Origin: Hermodice carunculata
Taxonomy: Eukaryota; Annelida; Polychaeta; Eunicida; Amphinomidae
DNA length: 64,000 nucleotides
Reading direction: 5' to 3'
NCBI GenBank assembly: GCA_964020975.1
Contig: OZ026620.1
Location: 77,603,512 to 77,667,511, forward strand
The notes beneath the pieces are model-generated. The model worked only from the letters and a program-made list of their open reading frames with translations. It did no database searches and was not told where the DNA came from. Within the stretch, counting starts at the first letter, position 1; the number at the start of each line of letters is the position of its first letter. The translations under genes and the position numbers were made by a program. Positions 43,175 to 55,890 of this stretch are shown one piece after another.

Positions 43175-43689
43175 CTAAGGGACGAACAACCAAATCAACT
43201 TTTTCTGTGCTGAATACTGTGATTCCATTTGATATTTTGACTGATTTTTTTCCAGACTTTTATTTTGATTGGCCCTAATTTTTTATCATACCTTGATAAA
43301 TTACTACTCCTTGCAATTAAAACGTCGTTTTGATGTTTAACATACTGTTTTGTGAGAAAACTATCATTGCTCTGAGTATGAAAAGCCCAATTAAATTTAA
43401 TGTTTGTGATAATTACTTAAAACTGCTTTTAATGCTTTTAAAATGCATTTTAAAATAACGACCAGTTTTCTTCTTGGGTGGATAACATTCAGAGTCATTG
43501 ATGGCCATCACTGATATCCTTGTTTTGTTTTGTTTTGTTTTGTTTCGTTTGTTCATTTGTTTCTTTGCTTTTTTTGTTTTTTATGTTTTTGTTTTATTCG
43601 CTGACTGGCAAATTCGGATCTTAAACGAGGCAAGAAACAACAAATAAACAATTCAGTCCTCATCTGCTACAACATGCTTCATGCGTCAT

Positions 43690-44900
43690 TTTAGCTTCTT
43701 TTTATTAAAGAATGATTCAGATTTAACATTCCTTTGTTCGACCAAAACATGATACATATATATGTACCTGCATATGACCTCTATTATGTAACAGATAAGA
43801 AAAACAAGCATGTAACAATTTAGAATGTGGAGGTATATTAACGGATAGTCTGCAGACCCCATTAAGTATATTTTAGCCGCTGACATGAGGGCTACCTTAC
43901 ACAAAAAGTTATTGTTTGTAAAGTGATTTAGAATCAAAAATTTAAAATTGAAAGGTTAAATCATCTCTGTTTTATGATTCTAACACATTTTATCATTTCA
44001 AAAAGTCTAACTGTCAGTACATTTCATGGAAAACAAGATTATCGGAAATTATTGAGCATTGTAGACATAACAATTTGCATTGGTACGCGTATCTGTATAT
44101 TCATTTATAAAAAACACTTTTTGGCATAAGAGGCAAATCCAGTTTTGCGATGGGTATTAACTTTATTCAAAACAGTTTTTGATGTCTTATTAATGGTATC
44201 TGTAATGTTATGTCTTATACAGTTTCTTGTGTTCACAACATTTGTTTATTCGCTAAATATGTAGTCATGGTTTTGTGTACTATAATTATGAATTTCTGAT
44301 GCAGATTTGATTTGGAAATTTGTGAAATGCTCCGGTAACTGATTATTTATGAATGCAAAGTAAAACTTCTGTTGATTTTGGATGAAAATGCCGCTTAGTT
44401 TCAGAAGTTTCAATTTTTAAATATTGGATCAGTGTGTTCAAGAAAGCTGCTCTTTTTTACTATTCATGCATATCTGTTTTGGAGTTCAGCAACTCTGGTC
44501 CTTATGTCTCCCCACGTTAAAAATACCATAATTTAGATGTGGGAGTACAAGTGAGTTGTACTATCAATTTCTCCATATGATTGTTCCATGTCAAGTGTTT
44601 ATCAATTAGCGTAAATTACAACTGTTTTCAAATTTATTATTGGTGTCACTTATCTGTATTTCCGGGGCTGTAACTTCTTTTTGAGGGTTGTAAAATATCG
44701 TGAATTTGGTTTTATCTTCATTTAGTGACAGATTATTAAGTTTCATTCGTGTAGTTACTTAATTCATCATTTACGATTAAAGCTGGATTTTGTGAGATAT
44801 TAAATCTTTGGAATGTTTGCAACGAGCTGACCAAAGTTGTATCATCTGCATGCATTATTGGCGCAAACAGAGTTGATGTTGCTGATGATGTTTAGTCATG
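43690..44900 (-). mobile_element. Degraded CR1-group LINE remnant
   Basis: Minus-strand frames carry worn reverse transcriptase and C-terminal LINE motifs: APIMHADDTTLVSSLQTF (near 44840), NLSLNEDKTKFTIFYNPQKE (near 44700), then YNSLVLPHLNYGIF (near 44540), KLKLLKLSGIF and YYAFxNNQLPEHFTNF-like sequence (near 44350) and NCIRHNITDTINKTS (near 44200). The frame changes repeatedly, so the copy is old. The 3' end is placed loosely at about 43690. Confidence 0.75.
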
Positions 44901-45790
44901 CTAAGTACAAGTTATCTATTAGCAGTGCAACGTGAATTAATGATCTTAGCACATGATTGCATACTTAAGTTGGGAAATTGTGTCAAAGTCGGAAATTGTC
45001 AAGAATCGTTTTTGTGATACATTTTGTAGCAGATAATATCAATGTAGACACATCGCTATCACTTGTGGACGTATGATCGTTCTGAAAATGACAATGTGAG
45101 TGACGAAACCTTTACAACCTGGCAATGCATACTAACTTCTGTTCATAGGGTCTTCTAGAAGCAAGTGCAACAGTCTTCCACTTTCTGAAATGAGAGCACA
45201 CATTTGTTCACCCTACTACAGGCATGTGAGAAATTAACTGTAGATGTGTGCCCCTTTGTGCGAAATGAGCTGAAGTATTAAAAGATAGACATTGATGGGT
45301 TCCTATATTAGACGAAGATTGAATCAACGTCATCGGACGTTCGATGAGCTTTGCGCAATGTCACTTACATTTTCTAAACGTTAATGCAGTGCAGTATGTA
45401 TGCAGAATCAAGAACCCGACGAGGTGGTCAGACTCTTCTTCCTAGCACTCAATAATAAACCACCCCATTTAGCAGTATGATTCGTTAGACTTATGTGGTG
45501 CTGCTGTAATTCATGGAAAGAAAGTCTGTTAGGCCATATTGCCGGGATGTTCAGATTGCCAGTTCATTTTTACTCTGTATTTGCAAAGACCAACAAACTC
45601 ATATATTCGTGTTTCAAAACTCAAAACTTCTATCTTGGTTACTTCTACAAAGTTTTCTCATCACAGCGACAAAGTGAGTCGTGTGCACAGTAATATTGTA
45701 AATGTAGTTGAAGTACTACAATCATAACCACAAAATAGCATTATTTCATAGAATTAAATTGTCAAACCTTCAACTGTTGGTTATGGAAGG
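44901..45790. other. No gene seen
   Basis: No exon or element could be supported; short frames at 45493-45727 are unassigned. Confidence 0.4.
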
Positions 45791-46790
45791 CATTTATCAT
45801 GCAATGTGACAAAATTGCATCTATTCAGTGGTTTGATAATAATTCTACCATCTACAGCATTCACATGGAGGGTACTTTGGGAGACAGGCGCAGGCCCAGG
45901 CATGCTATATGGGTTAGGTGTAATATCAATGAGTGAGAAAGAGCTGGAATGGTTGGAAAGAGCCCAGGATAGATGGACAAATGAATACTGGGGGCCCACT
46001 ATGTGTGACAGGAGAAACAGTATAAGGCCCAGGGAAACGTGGCTGGTTAATCTGGGATAGATCATTAAAAGCAAAGTGGAGTTTTTGGAGATATTTGCAG
46101 AACAAAACAGGTGTTGCAGAAGGGTGTATCTTGAGGCAGTTGAAGAACAGACAAAGTGGGTACTAGACATAGACAGGTTAGCAGAGAGGTATGACTTGAA
46201 GGGGGCAAATGGGGTTAACATTTCATGGAAGACATACATATGTTGGTACAGTACTGGCGGGAAAGCACGAGGAGTGCAAAAGAGGTGTTAAAAAGACAAG
46301 CACACTGATAGCTTATGTAGCGCTAGAGAAACCAATGATGGAAAGGTGTTTGAATGGAAGCAAGGAATCCATATTACTCTTCAAAGGGAGGGCCGGGGAA
46401 ATTAATCTTAAAAAGTGGAAGCAAAATTGGACCGAGATGAGTGATGGGAAAAGCCGAATATGTTAATAAGGAGTTGACGAGAGAGACTATGGACCATTTG
46501 CTTTTGTGGCAGAATACCAGGACTTCATAGATAGACTGTTTGAGGGTTGGGCAGAAAAAAAATTGGGGCATGTAAGAACATAGAGCAAGTTCGAAAATAT
46601 GGCAGAAAGTGATAGATTGGTTGTGATGATGGTGCTAAAGCGGAAAATGCCAGGAAGTAGAGCAGGGGTAGGCTTGGTAAAGGGCTTTCTGGTTGTGTGA
46701 TGGGAAAGGAGATGTAGTATGCTGGCTTTTCAGGAGATGGAGTCTAAAGTGGGCATCTGATGGAAGGGAAGGGAGAAGGTAGGAAGTTTT
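45791..46790 (+). mobile_element. Probable degraded LINE C-terminal region
   Basis: Overlapping plus-strand frames contain PGMLYGLGVISMSEKELEWL (about 45900), ERAQDRWTNEYWG, then LLFKGRAGEINLKKWKQNW (about 46380). The order matches the region after the reverse transcriptase of many LINEs (a 'LYG.E....L..LER.Q' stretch, later an 'LLF..RAG' stretch before a zinc knuckle). The minus-strand frame of 152 codons over the same bases is taken as its shadow. Several stops and frame changes; family not determined. Confidence 0.45.
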
Positions 46791-48111
46791 ATTGTAATAG
46801 GTAGTTTGACTGGCCAGAGGTGCAGAGCCTGCACATAAATGCCAAGTAAACCTGGTTGTGGTACTAGCAATATATGGTGGGTCTACGCGCCTGACTAAGC
46901 ACCTTGTGTATGTGACTTGTGATGATAAGTGTACCAGTCCTGCTGTAAAAAAAGGGGACTTCTAGGAACAATAATGGGATGAAAGCCCTTAGACTATTGT
47001 TTTGGCATTCAGCCATATTTAACTGTAAGTTAAGGGGTGTATTCATCCCAACATAGTTAAATCTCACTGCAAATTGTCACGAAAACAGAGTAAGAGGTGT
47101 TTTGGATAAGTACATAATTTTGTGTCTTATTCAGACTATCATAGCCATATGTCTGATGAAATATTCTCTCATGTTTGCACCGGAAAACCAAGGGCAGTGC
47201 CCGCCATTCCTTCACAGTCTGGACTCTAAAGTTGTAGCCTTCTGAGCTCAGGTATTTGCAAGCAACACCCAGAGGACTGAGAGCTGCCACCTGTTGGCCT
47301 ATGTAAACTTTGGTGAGCAAGCAAGTTTAAACCTTGTACTAATGAGTGAGTGTGTCTTAGCTTGTTATGCAGCTTTTTTCTCAAGGAGGCTGAGCTATGC
47401 ATCAATAAGCTACTACATGAACATCGTTAAACTTTGCATGAGGAGACCCAAAACCCCTTGCAAAAGCTGAATGTTACACTCACTTTTTAAGGGCATAAGA
47501 CAGTCCCTTGGTGGCCAGTGTAAAGCCAAAGTTATCAATTACGACTGACATTCTTAGGCATTTACTTCAGGTTATAGATATAGGCTCAGAGTTCGAATTG
47601 ATGCACAAATTGCCTAGCCTCCTTCTCTTTTTTGCATAAGTCCAATTTTTTTGTAGCTGGGAAAACAGGCATTTAGGTCTTAAGAGGGGTGACATCACCT
47701 TTCTGCCCCAGTGTGTATTGGTAAGCATGTCAGCATCCAAGACCATTCAGTTTAAGGAAAGACAGATTGACATCCCCCTGGCCAGATCCCTGCTTCGGCC
47801 CTGTGGCCAGCCCAGGCATCCTTCCTGCCAAACCAAGCTTGTTAAAGGGGACCTTACTGCCCCTTTGTTCCAGTTTAACACCAAGGCGGGTCAAGAAGCT
47901 GTTTTGGCCTATAGGCCTATAGGCCCACAACTACGCTGGTCATTCCTTTGCAAGGTGTAGTGCCACACTAACACTGAGCTGTAACATCGCAGCAGAGCTT
48001 GCCTAAATACAAGGCAACTGGGTCACTCCAGCTGACCTGTAGTATTTTGCACCCATCATTAATACAATGTTTACCCTAGCCCAAGCACTGACCAACCAAG
48101 TCACTATAATA
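46791..48111. other. No gene seen
   Basis: Open frames on both strands at 47057-47320 and 47718-47960 lack recognisable domains. The sequence is somewhat GC-richer at 47700-47960 and contains CCTATAGGCCTATAGG near 47908. Confidence 0.35.
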
Positions 48112-48260
48112 ATAGTTTATTAAAAACCCCCGTTACCGGGGAAGTACACAAATACATCGAGATCAAATGATATACATATATGAACAAAAGAGAATACAGT
48201 AAGTCAGATTAAATGAAATGCGGACAACACAATAAATCAATAGCACAGTTGTATCCCCTT
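48112..48260 (-). mobile_element. LINE 3' end fragment
   Basis: On the minus strand this reads ATCTCGATGTATTTGTG, then a CCCCGGTAACGGGG hairpin, then TTTTTAATAAACTATTATTAT. A GC hairpin followed by AATAAA and a TTA repeat is characteristic of CR1-type LINE 3' ends. The upstream open frame to 48447 might be part of it but is not recognisable. Confidence 0.4.
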
Positions 48261-48479
48261 AAAATGAGTGTGCGTACCACTTCAAGTTGCCACGCAGGCA
48301 AATACTACACGATGGAACACCTGCTGGTCTCCCGTTCACTCGCACCCCAAGACACCACTCAACTGGGAGGCCAACAGGTGCAGGACTATCTCCTACCAAG
48401 TTACGTTGCAGGGTTTGAGGCCGTTTTTGGTATCTGTGTAATGTCATTTTTGTTACATGATTGAAAGATGTGCAATCTT

Positions 48480-49689
48480 ACAAGGTGGCAGCTTTGACAA
48501 GAAAACATTAAAGATATTGCCACCAAGCCCAGTGCACTGGGTGTTCATTTTAGTAAAGACATAGTTAGTCTTTCACCTATGTGTGTAGGGAATTACTTGT
48601 TTTTTTAATCTGTTTTTTATGTCTTTTTTTTTCTTTTCTTTTTCCTCCCCGAAATATGTACTCCTGTCTGGGCTTAATTCAACTGGACATAGCAGCATGG
48701 CGTATCAATTGCAGGTAAAAGTAGTTCCAGAACACAACCTGTGTGCACCTTTAACAACCAATCAGTGACAACGTTTACAAGACCAATAAGAGTAACACAT
48801 CCACTTAGTTTATATTTTGGTCATGTTGAAGGTAATGGAGGCACAAAGGCTGAGTTAACTGCTTTGACCCAGAACTCCCACTGAAACGTTAAAGTAAAGC
48901 AGCGATTCTAAGTACTAGTAATTGTGTAGTTACAATTCAAGAACTTGCACTGTCATAGGAAACTCATGCAGTGGAGGATTAGGAATATGGACAAGAGAGA
49001 GTATCATTTGATGTAAAATGGTATCAAAATCATGTTTCAGATAGGTTGGTGAGGTTAGTAGGAATAGCAATATTAGCCAAGATTTTGTAATTGAATAGTC
49101 TCTTGATCGCTATAAATACACCTTTGTATCCTGTACTGCTGTGTTTTTTAAGTATTAATCAAAATTCATTCAAAACAATGATTACTTAACTGTAATTTTG
49201 TCATGCGTTACTAAAGTAGAGTACTAAGATTAGGTTACTAATGCAATCGTTTGTTAGAGCTATGGGATACCCTTTCTGTGACAGACTACTTAATGCTGTT
49301 GAAGAAAATATACAGAATTGTAGGATCTTAAAATCTGGCTTTATATTATTTGCCTACAACTAGTCTTACCTATTTTATTTCTTGACCAATATTTTAGTCA
49401 TGTTTTTAGACGTCCAGTGGTACATGAATTTGTATATGAAAGTACAGTGTATTTACAACGAGAAAGGGATAAATCTGAGAGACAAGTAAAGGTTAAAAAA
49501 ACTGCAATGAACATGTAAGTGTGCGTGATATATGATTGTGCAACTACCTCAGATGCAGAACTTGAGAGTAATAATTGACTTAAACTGCCTTTTGCAGATT
49601 TCAGCTTTCAGCTTCAACTTTACCAACAAGACATGGTTGTAAACCATAGATGCCCCACTACCGTTATCATGTTCGCTGTCATTACCCTG
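48480..49689. other. No gene seen
   Basis: Unassigned DNA with a T-rich tract near 48600-48650. No exon or repeat could be supported. Confidence 0.4.
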
Positions 49690-51063
49690 TTTATAGTACT
49701 AAATGGGACACTTATGACCTTAGGAAGTGGATATGAAAAATAAATTTACTTAAGTGACCTTGTAACCTTGAAAGTTAGGTCAAGGTCACCGTTCTTTGAA
49801 CTGATCTAGTCCTAAAAGAAGACCATAAACATCTGTTAAATAAAAGCTCTGTCTTAGAAAATTCTGTAGTTATTAACCAGAAACCAAATTCAGTAATGTG
49901 CATCTGTGCCCTTGGGCATTGACTCAATGTCCCCATTTCAGAACTTGACTAGCTTTTATACAAGGCTATATTTCTGTGCAATATGACAGTCCTATGGAAA
50001 AAAAGAACTTTTCACTAATAGGACTTTAAGTGGTGATCTTGGGAATTTGGACAAGGTCATATATCTTATAAGCTGACCAAGCCCTAATTCAGGACTCTTA
50101 CCATGTGCAATATTGAAGTCAAAACTTAAGCGGCAGAAGTCAAGTTCACTACATGGACTTGTGACCTTTGAAATTAGGTCAATGTCACCCATCTTCATAC
50201 TGGACCTAGCCCTGAAGAAGGACTATAATCCTGTGCAATTTCAGTTCCTATCATAAAAAAATATACTTATCGTGCAAAAACTCAAATTTATATTGTAACC
50301 TCCATGACCTTAGAAATATAAGGTCAAGGTCACTCTCTTTTGAAGCTCATTTTGCCCTAACGGAAGGCTATAAACATCTACAAAATAAAAGCTCTCATTA
50401 CAAAAATTCTGCAGGTATTAAGCAAAAACCAAATTCAGTAATATGGCTCTATGGCCTTGAAATTTGACTGAAGGTCACCCATTTCAGAACTTGACCAAGC
50501 TCTTACAGAAGGCTATATTCACATGTAATATAAAAGCCCTAGATAAAAAAAATATTTGGTTAACAGGCGGAAACCAAGCTCACTAATCAAACTTCAGGTG
50601 GTGACTTCGGAAATTTAGTCATGTCATCCATCTTATAAACTGATTAAGCCCTTATTCAGGACTATTACCATGTGCAACATTGAAGTCAGAACCTTAATTC
50701 TGAGTTACACTGTAGAAACCAAACTCACTAAGGTGGCCTTTCAATTTCGGTCACGGTCACCCATCTTCAAACTTGACTCTGGATAACGACTATAATCCTG
50801 TGCAATATGCAGATCCTACCATGAAAACTTTTATACTTACCATGCGGAAACCAAAAGTACTATAGTACCTGTTTGACTTTGGACATGGGGTCAAGATCAA
50901 CCATCTTCATACTTCATCTAGCCTTTATATGTGAGTATGTACCTTGGGACTATCAAAGTCCTATCTCGAAAACTTGTTGGGTTATGTTGCGGAAACCACA
51001 GTATCTTTACCGACTGATGGACCAAAAGAGCAATAATCATGCCATCTTCTTCGAAGAGGGGTA
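49690..51063 (+). mobile_element. Minisatellite-cored element C, ~145-bp units
   Basis: About nine diverged units carry a GACCTT.GAAATTAGGTCAAGGTCACC phrase, a CCTA..AGAAGG.CTAT phrase and CCAAATTCACTAA. They are followed by CGGAAACCACAGTATCTTTACCGACTGATGGACC and a palindrome TCTTCGAAGA (51048-51057), then GGGGTAAGAATG. The terminal part matches 1-46 plus 1507-1545, so both are the same family. Layout again fits the pearl/HINE class. No protein is encoded. Confidence 0.65.
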
Positions 51064-51817
51064 AGAATGCGTTCATTGAGATGCCACAGTTTCGTCGGGA
51101 CATTTAAACATCTGGTGCATTGAATTAATTATTTATTGATTTTTTATTGAGACAAACTATTAGTGTAGACATGTGTAATCAGATTCAGATGCAGTCTTCT
51201 GTAAAGAACAACGAGCTGGCATCTTCACACTTTAGGTTTCTGTAATCCTTGCAGTAAGTGAGAATCTTGAGCTTTAAGGCAACTTTGGTTACGCATTTAT
51301 AGAAGAATATATCTGCTCATTGGAGGAAGTGTCTTATACTAGGAAAACTGGACAAAAACAATCAGCAAACGAAGGAACAAATAAATACTGTGTCCTGTAC
51401 GTGAATGTTATCGGAGGATTAGCACTGTTTTCAGCATATCACTGACGTGTGAGATCATGGATGTATGACTGGTTGAAGTGATTAGTAGTTCACTTCAGAC
51501 ACGTAATTGTTAATTAGACCCAAAAGTGGAATTTTGTTTACTAGTCAAAGAAAGAAAATATTAAAAAAAATATAATAATAAAATAAAATAAGCTAAAATA
51601 TAAGTACAAAAATAACCAGGTGTACCAAAGTCATAAAATGAGTGCCCGATATTTGATAAACGACGGTTTTACTAAAACACCTAATTCAAAATACAAACAA
51701 CTATTGCACAAATATTTAATTTTGCACATGACTGGAGGATAATTGGTGTATGCATTGCGTTCAGGTATATTTAACACAACGTTTTATTGCCTGTAGAATA
51801 TTAAAAATGTAACTTAC
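51064..51817. other. No gene seen
   Basis: AT-rich interval between element C and the next exon. It has an A/T-rich tract at about 51560-51605; no exon could be supported. Confidence 0.4.
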
Positions 51818-51976
51818 AATTGTAGCAACGCAGAGGTCCAAGATAAAATTGCACTCTCCCAAAAGAGATATCTCCAACCCAAATCTTTCTGATCGGAAAA
51901 TACTTGAAGTCCACTATTTTGCCCCTTTCTTCTTCCCACCGGTAGGTTTTATTATCACAGGTACACGTATGGTTAC
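51818..51976 (-). CDS. Second fibrinogen-like domain, last exon
   Basis: Acceptor ATGCTTATAG and donor AATT|GTAAGT bound a 159-base phase 1-1 exon. The peptide starts NHTCTCDNKTYRWEEE and contains YFPIRKIWVGDI, ending VQFYLGPLRCYN. The CxCD start and LGPLRC end align with the exon at 35675-35496. It is seven codons shorter than that paralogue. NHT is a glycosylation sequon. It follows the exon 53045-52798 in the correct phase. What follows it is uncertain: exons at 39438 (phase 1, same gene) or an unseen one leading to 43174. Confidence 0.88.
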
Positions 51977-52797
51977 CTATAAGCATATAGCGCTAGCATA
52001 TCAAAATTTGATTTTTAATCTCATGCCATTGAGTTTCACCCCGTGTATTGTTTATTAACGCATGGAGATAAAACTACGAACAGTAAGAATGGACAGCTGT
52101 TGCTAGAGAGAATTCAGTTATGCTACATGCATTTAAACAATAGACTTGAACGAACAGAATAGAACAGCGTAACAGACGGTATATTAAATTGATAGCCATT
52201 AAAAGAAAACGGACAAGGCATGCCTTTTGATCTGTGGAAAAATGCAGAAATAATTATGTTTATTGCATTCTGCTGTAATTATCAGAAAAGACAATATCAA
52301 CTTGTATAAATCCAATACCAGTCATTGTTGACTTAGTGGATTTAATAGTCGAGACCCCTGCTGCCAATAAAGGTTGGTCAAATATTAGCCCAAATCTTGG
52401 CAGCGATGGCCTAGCATTTGGCCAATTTTGGCTCAACTGTTATTGCCAGCCGGGGCGGAATAGAGAGGATTCATGTTCCTGAACACGTGTCATCACTTGT
52501 GCCATTGACCAATAGGGACCCACATGTGTTGGCAGATGTGTTGTAATTTAATGCTATCTCAGTAAAGAGCCCTCGCCCCAAAGTTAAAACCGGACGATGT
52601 GTGGAGTTGTAAATGTATAGCCTAAACTATTGAAGTTGTTTCTGATCGCAACTTGATTTTGGCAATTTGGGTCATAAAAGCCATTGATCAACAGGTTTTC
52701 TCCCTGTGTTCCGGTCATAATGTCGAGGAAAACTGTTGACTCAGGCCTGAGAGGGTTAACGTGTATGCTAAGGAATATGATTTCATGTTTTACTTAC

Positions 52798-53045
52798 CAC
52801 TTCCAGCACACATCCCACTGGTGCGTTCCAGAGGGACAGCCACTGCTTTGCCACCTTTGACATGTCCATACCATTTTGAAACACCAGACAACTTAGCGAA
52901 AAGACATTTCCAGTGCAGACTATATTCACACCACGTTGACATATCTACTACATTTCTTACTTGATCATAAGTCAAATACTGTCTTGTGTTTTGCGGATAC
53001 TGTATTGGTAAAATACGCTGGATATTCTTGCCATGTGACGTGAAC
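52798..53045 (-). CDS. Second fibrinogen-like domain, middle exon
   Basis: Acceptor CATTTATCTCTCGGCAG and donor AGTG|GTAAGT give a 248-base exon, phase 2 to phase 1, the same phases as the exon at 37532. The peptide starts FTSHGKNIQRILPIQY, contains YLTYDQVRNVVDMSTWCEYS, then HWKCLFAKLSGVSKWYG and ends TSGMCAGS. The two cysteines after the helix and the late Trp-Tyr and Cys-Ala-Gly are those of CNTNAP-type fibrinogen-like domains. The first exon of this domain (with a YxIDPDG motif) was not found between here and 64000; it may be missing, diverged, in the N gap, or outside the window. Confidence 0.88.
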
Positions 53046-53565
53046 CTGCCGAGAGATAAATGAGCAGGGGTTGTTGTCATAATGGTGACTAACAACTGAC
53101 GGGTAGAAATATACACATATAAATGGTGGTCACATTGTTTACAAGCCTACATGCGTGAAATAAATGCAGAACGGAAGTGTGAAAATCTTAATGCATCTCA
53201 GGCCTTCAGTCTACCACACTACAGGTTCTGTGTCAATAATTTAGTCCAGGCAGTGTGACCTACTAAGCCTAGTGTCTGTATCTGATGTCCTGAAAGGCTG
53301 TTATTTTGTACCACGAACAAGTGTGTTCGGCTGTGCCCAGGTAACTAATTCAACTGATGTCAAAGGAGGTAATGTGTAAAATGGGAAAGAACGTCCATTT
53401 TAAACATGTTTCAACAAATATGTAAGTTACCTCAGGCCTAACACAAATATATGTGTGGATCTGAAAACCCCACTGAAAAGGCCCGAGTCCTGACCCTAAA
53501 TATTTTTTTCTGAAACATAAAATAAATAAATATAAAAAAATTCAAGCTGCCGCTTTACTAACTAA
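53046..53565. other. No exon seen
   Basis: This is where the first exon of the second fibrinogen-like domain would be expected nearby; none is recognisable. Confidence 0.4.
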
Positions 53566-53914
53566 AACTGATCGACCCTGGCTGAAAGATTTTATCGTAA
53601 AAGTGGCTATCGTGTGTCGTTATTTTTCCCTAAAGTCAACTCAAGCACAGTATTTCACTTTAACTTTTCTGCATTGGACCACCTGTTAACTTGGGCCGGG
53701 GAAAACGCATAGATGCCTACCCACGGCTGTTTGGTGAAACCACATAGTCATCATCCCGGTTGAAAGATTCTACAGAGAAAGCGGTCGTCATGTGCCGTTA
53801 TTTTGCACTAAATTCAACTCGAACACAGTATTGTCAACTTGTCTGGAGGCTTAACGTGGGCCCCGGAAACAGCATAGCTGCATAGCCATGTTTGTTTGGT
53901 GAAACTGCATAAGC
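53566..53914. repeat. ~180-bp tandem repeat, two diverged units
   Basis: Two units share TGAAAGATT.TA..G.AAA, TGTGTCGTTATTTT, CAACTC.A.CACAGTATT and TTTGGTGAAAC.CATA in the same order (about 53566-53750 and 53751-53914). Confidence 0.7.
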
Positions 53915-54789
53915 TAGCCCTGGTTAACATGGCGCAATGCATTGCGGAACAGTCGCACAAAAGTACAGTACTGTTGATTTGGATATATCCATACCCTGAA
54001 GTAGGCCGAAGCGTAAGGCCATCTCTGGCCACAGAAGGTTCATTCCAAATGTCTAGGCCTACATCTAGCAATGCATTCCCAGGTGACTGAAACAAACATC
54101 CAGTCATCCTAGTAAAACTAGGCCTATAACATTGAGGCCATATTATTAAAAGTTACTCTAGTCCTGCACAATTCCTGTGATGTAAAGAATGAGTAGACCC
54201 AAAACGTGCCATATATATCTTTTTGGCAAATAGGCTAACATTGTCATTGCAGATCGATTTCTTTTATTGACTCTCGTATTTGAAAATTGGCTCTAATGTT
54301 GGGCCAAAAGATTTGTATCGTTTATTTTTCATCGTTATCTTTTAGTGGCTCGTTATTCCTACAATATAGTTCTCTGCCTTGGTTGTATTAACTACTATGA
54401 CACATTATTCAGTGGCTATTAAAGTAATAGTTGCACGCATTTTCTTTTTTGCGTTCACTTTAATTGTCATTTTCATGGAGTCCCAAGTTTGGCATGGTTC
54501 CAGCTTTTCCTGACTCCCAAGGTATGGCCATGCTTGTCATTGCAGTGAACATACAAACTTTTGTCCATTTTTGTCCCATAACCCACTGTTGTCTAATCCA
54601 ACAAACTAAACGTGAAATCCAACTTTTCACGCCAGGTTCTTTGATTTTTCATCACACATCTAGGAACTTAAGGAACCATGCCAAACTGAAAATAAAATGA
54701 TGTTCAAATGCCCCTCTTTTGCAACATCGTCAGGGTTTCACTCGTCGATCCATACCGGGGAACTATATTCCTGTTCAGGTCAAACTATC
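53915..54789. other. No gene seen
   Basis: Unassigned DNA; open frames at 53896-54107 on both strands have no recognisable content. Confidence 0.4.
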
Positions 54790-55890
54790 AGAATAGATCA
54801 TTTATTTCGTAATAAAAGGCCTCCGGCCTGTCAATACATAATACGTACATTAAAATAGTATTTTGAAATAATGGAAAAAGACACCAGGTTTATATTTTTA
54901 CAAATTTAACAAAAGAAATTCTCTCTTCTTAAAAGCTTAATACAAATAATTTCCTAATGAACATAATATTTCTGGTTTGTCACTTTTTAATAGATTAATC
55001 ATTTTCTCAGTAGAAGGATATAAATAATAGTTCTTATTCAAATACTTGTCACGTAAGTCTGAGTAAAATGGACAAACCATCAAGAAATGAAATTCATTTT
55101 CAACACACTTAATCTTGTTAGTATTACATAATAAACAAATTCTCTCTTCCCTCACTGTACCAGTATATCTTCCTTTCTCAATGTGCAGACCATGACTTGA
55201 GCATCTAAAGCGAGTAATAGCATTTCGAAAAGTGATAACATTTACACAGTTAAGATATTTTTCTGGTTCTAACAAAGATTTGAAAAGGCAATAAGTATTC
55301 AACTTTTGATTTTCTGTGACTGAATCATGCCAAATTTGCATTGCACAGTCCTTCAATTTTTTAGAGAAAACTTCTTAAAACCATGCAACATTTCCGACTT
55401 CTTGTGATATCCAGACTGTGCCAAAACCAAATTTGAATAATAATAAAGACTTGACATGTGTGGCCCAGTTACACCTTCCAGCTATATCCAAATCAAACAA
55501 CATATTATAGCATTGTTTTGGGTATCTATGGGAGTCCGTTTGAAGAATCTTGCACCAATAACTGATGCATCGTAGATGATATTTCACAAAAAGAGGGTAT
55601 TTTCGACATTCCCCCAAGGCAGCACCATCAGATGAACCTTGCAGGGAGACCAAGCCACTGTTTACAAAACTTAATCTGCAGTTTTTCTATTACTTCTGTA
55701 TACTGATTACCCCAAATTTCAGATCCATATAGTAAAATAGGTGTGATCATTTTATCGAATACATGGATGGTAATTTACCAACTTTATATTGGAAACACTG
55801 TAACATAGCTATCACTTTTTGTGCTTGGCTGGCCAAAGTTTTGGTTGCTACAGACCATGATAGTCTTGATGAAACTCAGGTCAAACTATG
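54790..55890 (-). mobile_element. LINE 3' remnant (RT end and C-terminal domain)
   Basis: On the minus strand, from 55770 down: VFDKMITPILLYGSEIWGNQ, EKLQIKFCKQWLGLPARF, GECRKYPLFVKYHLRC, SHRYPKQCYNMLFDLD and GFGTVWISQEVG. A second frame follows (55356-54937) with LNTYCLFKSLLEPEKYL, ITRFRCSSHGLHIEKGRYTG and a CLLCNTNKIKCVENEFHFLM knuckle-like segment. This order is the C-terminal half of a LINE ORF2. The 3' end contains a CAGGCCGGAGGCCTTTTATTA hairpin at about 54815-54835. The RT core and endonuclease are absent; there are stops between the segments. Confidence 0.8.

Noticed and set aside
43686-43937. Hydrophobic minus-strand stretch (LHILNCYMLVFLICYII) with a GT donor, a possible transmembrane exon
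   Set aside because: It lies in the 3' end of a degraded LINE, has no convincing acceptor, and could be chance in AT-rich DNA.
45781-46239. Minus-strand frame of 152 codons
   Set aside because: It overlaps plus-strand LINE-like motifs and shows no domain; taken as a shadow.
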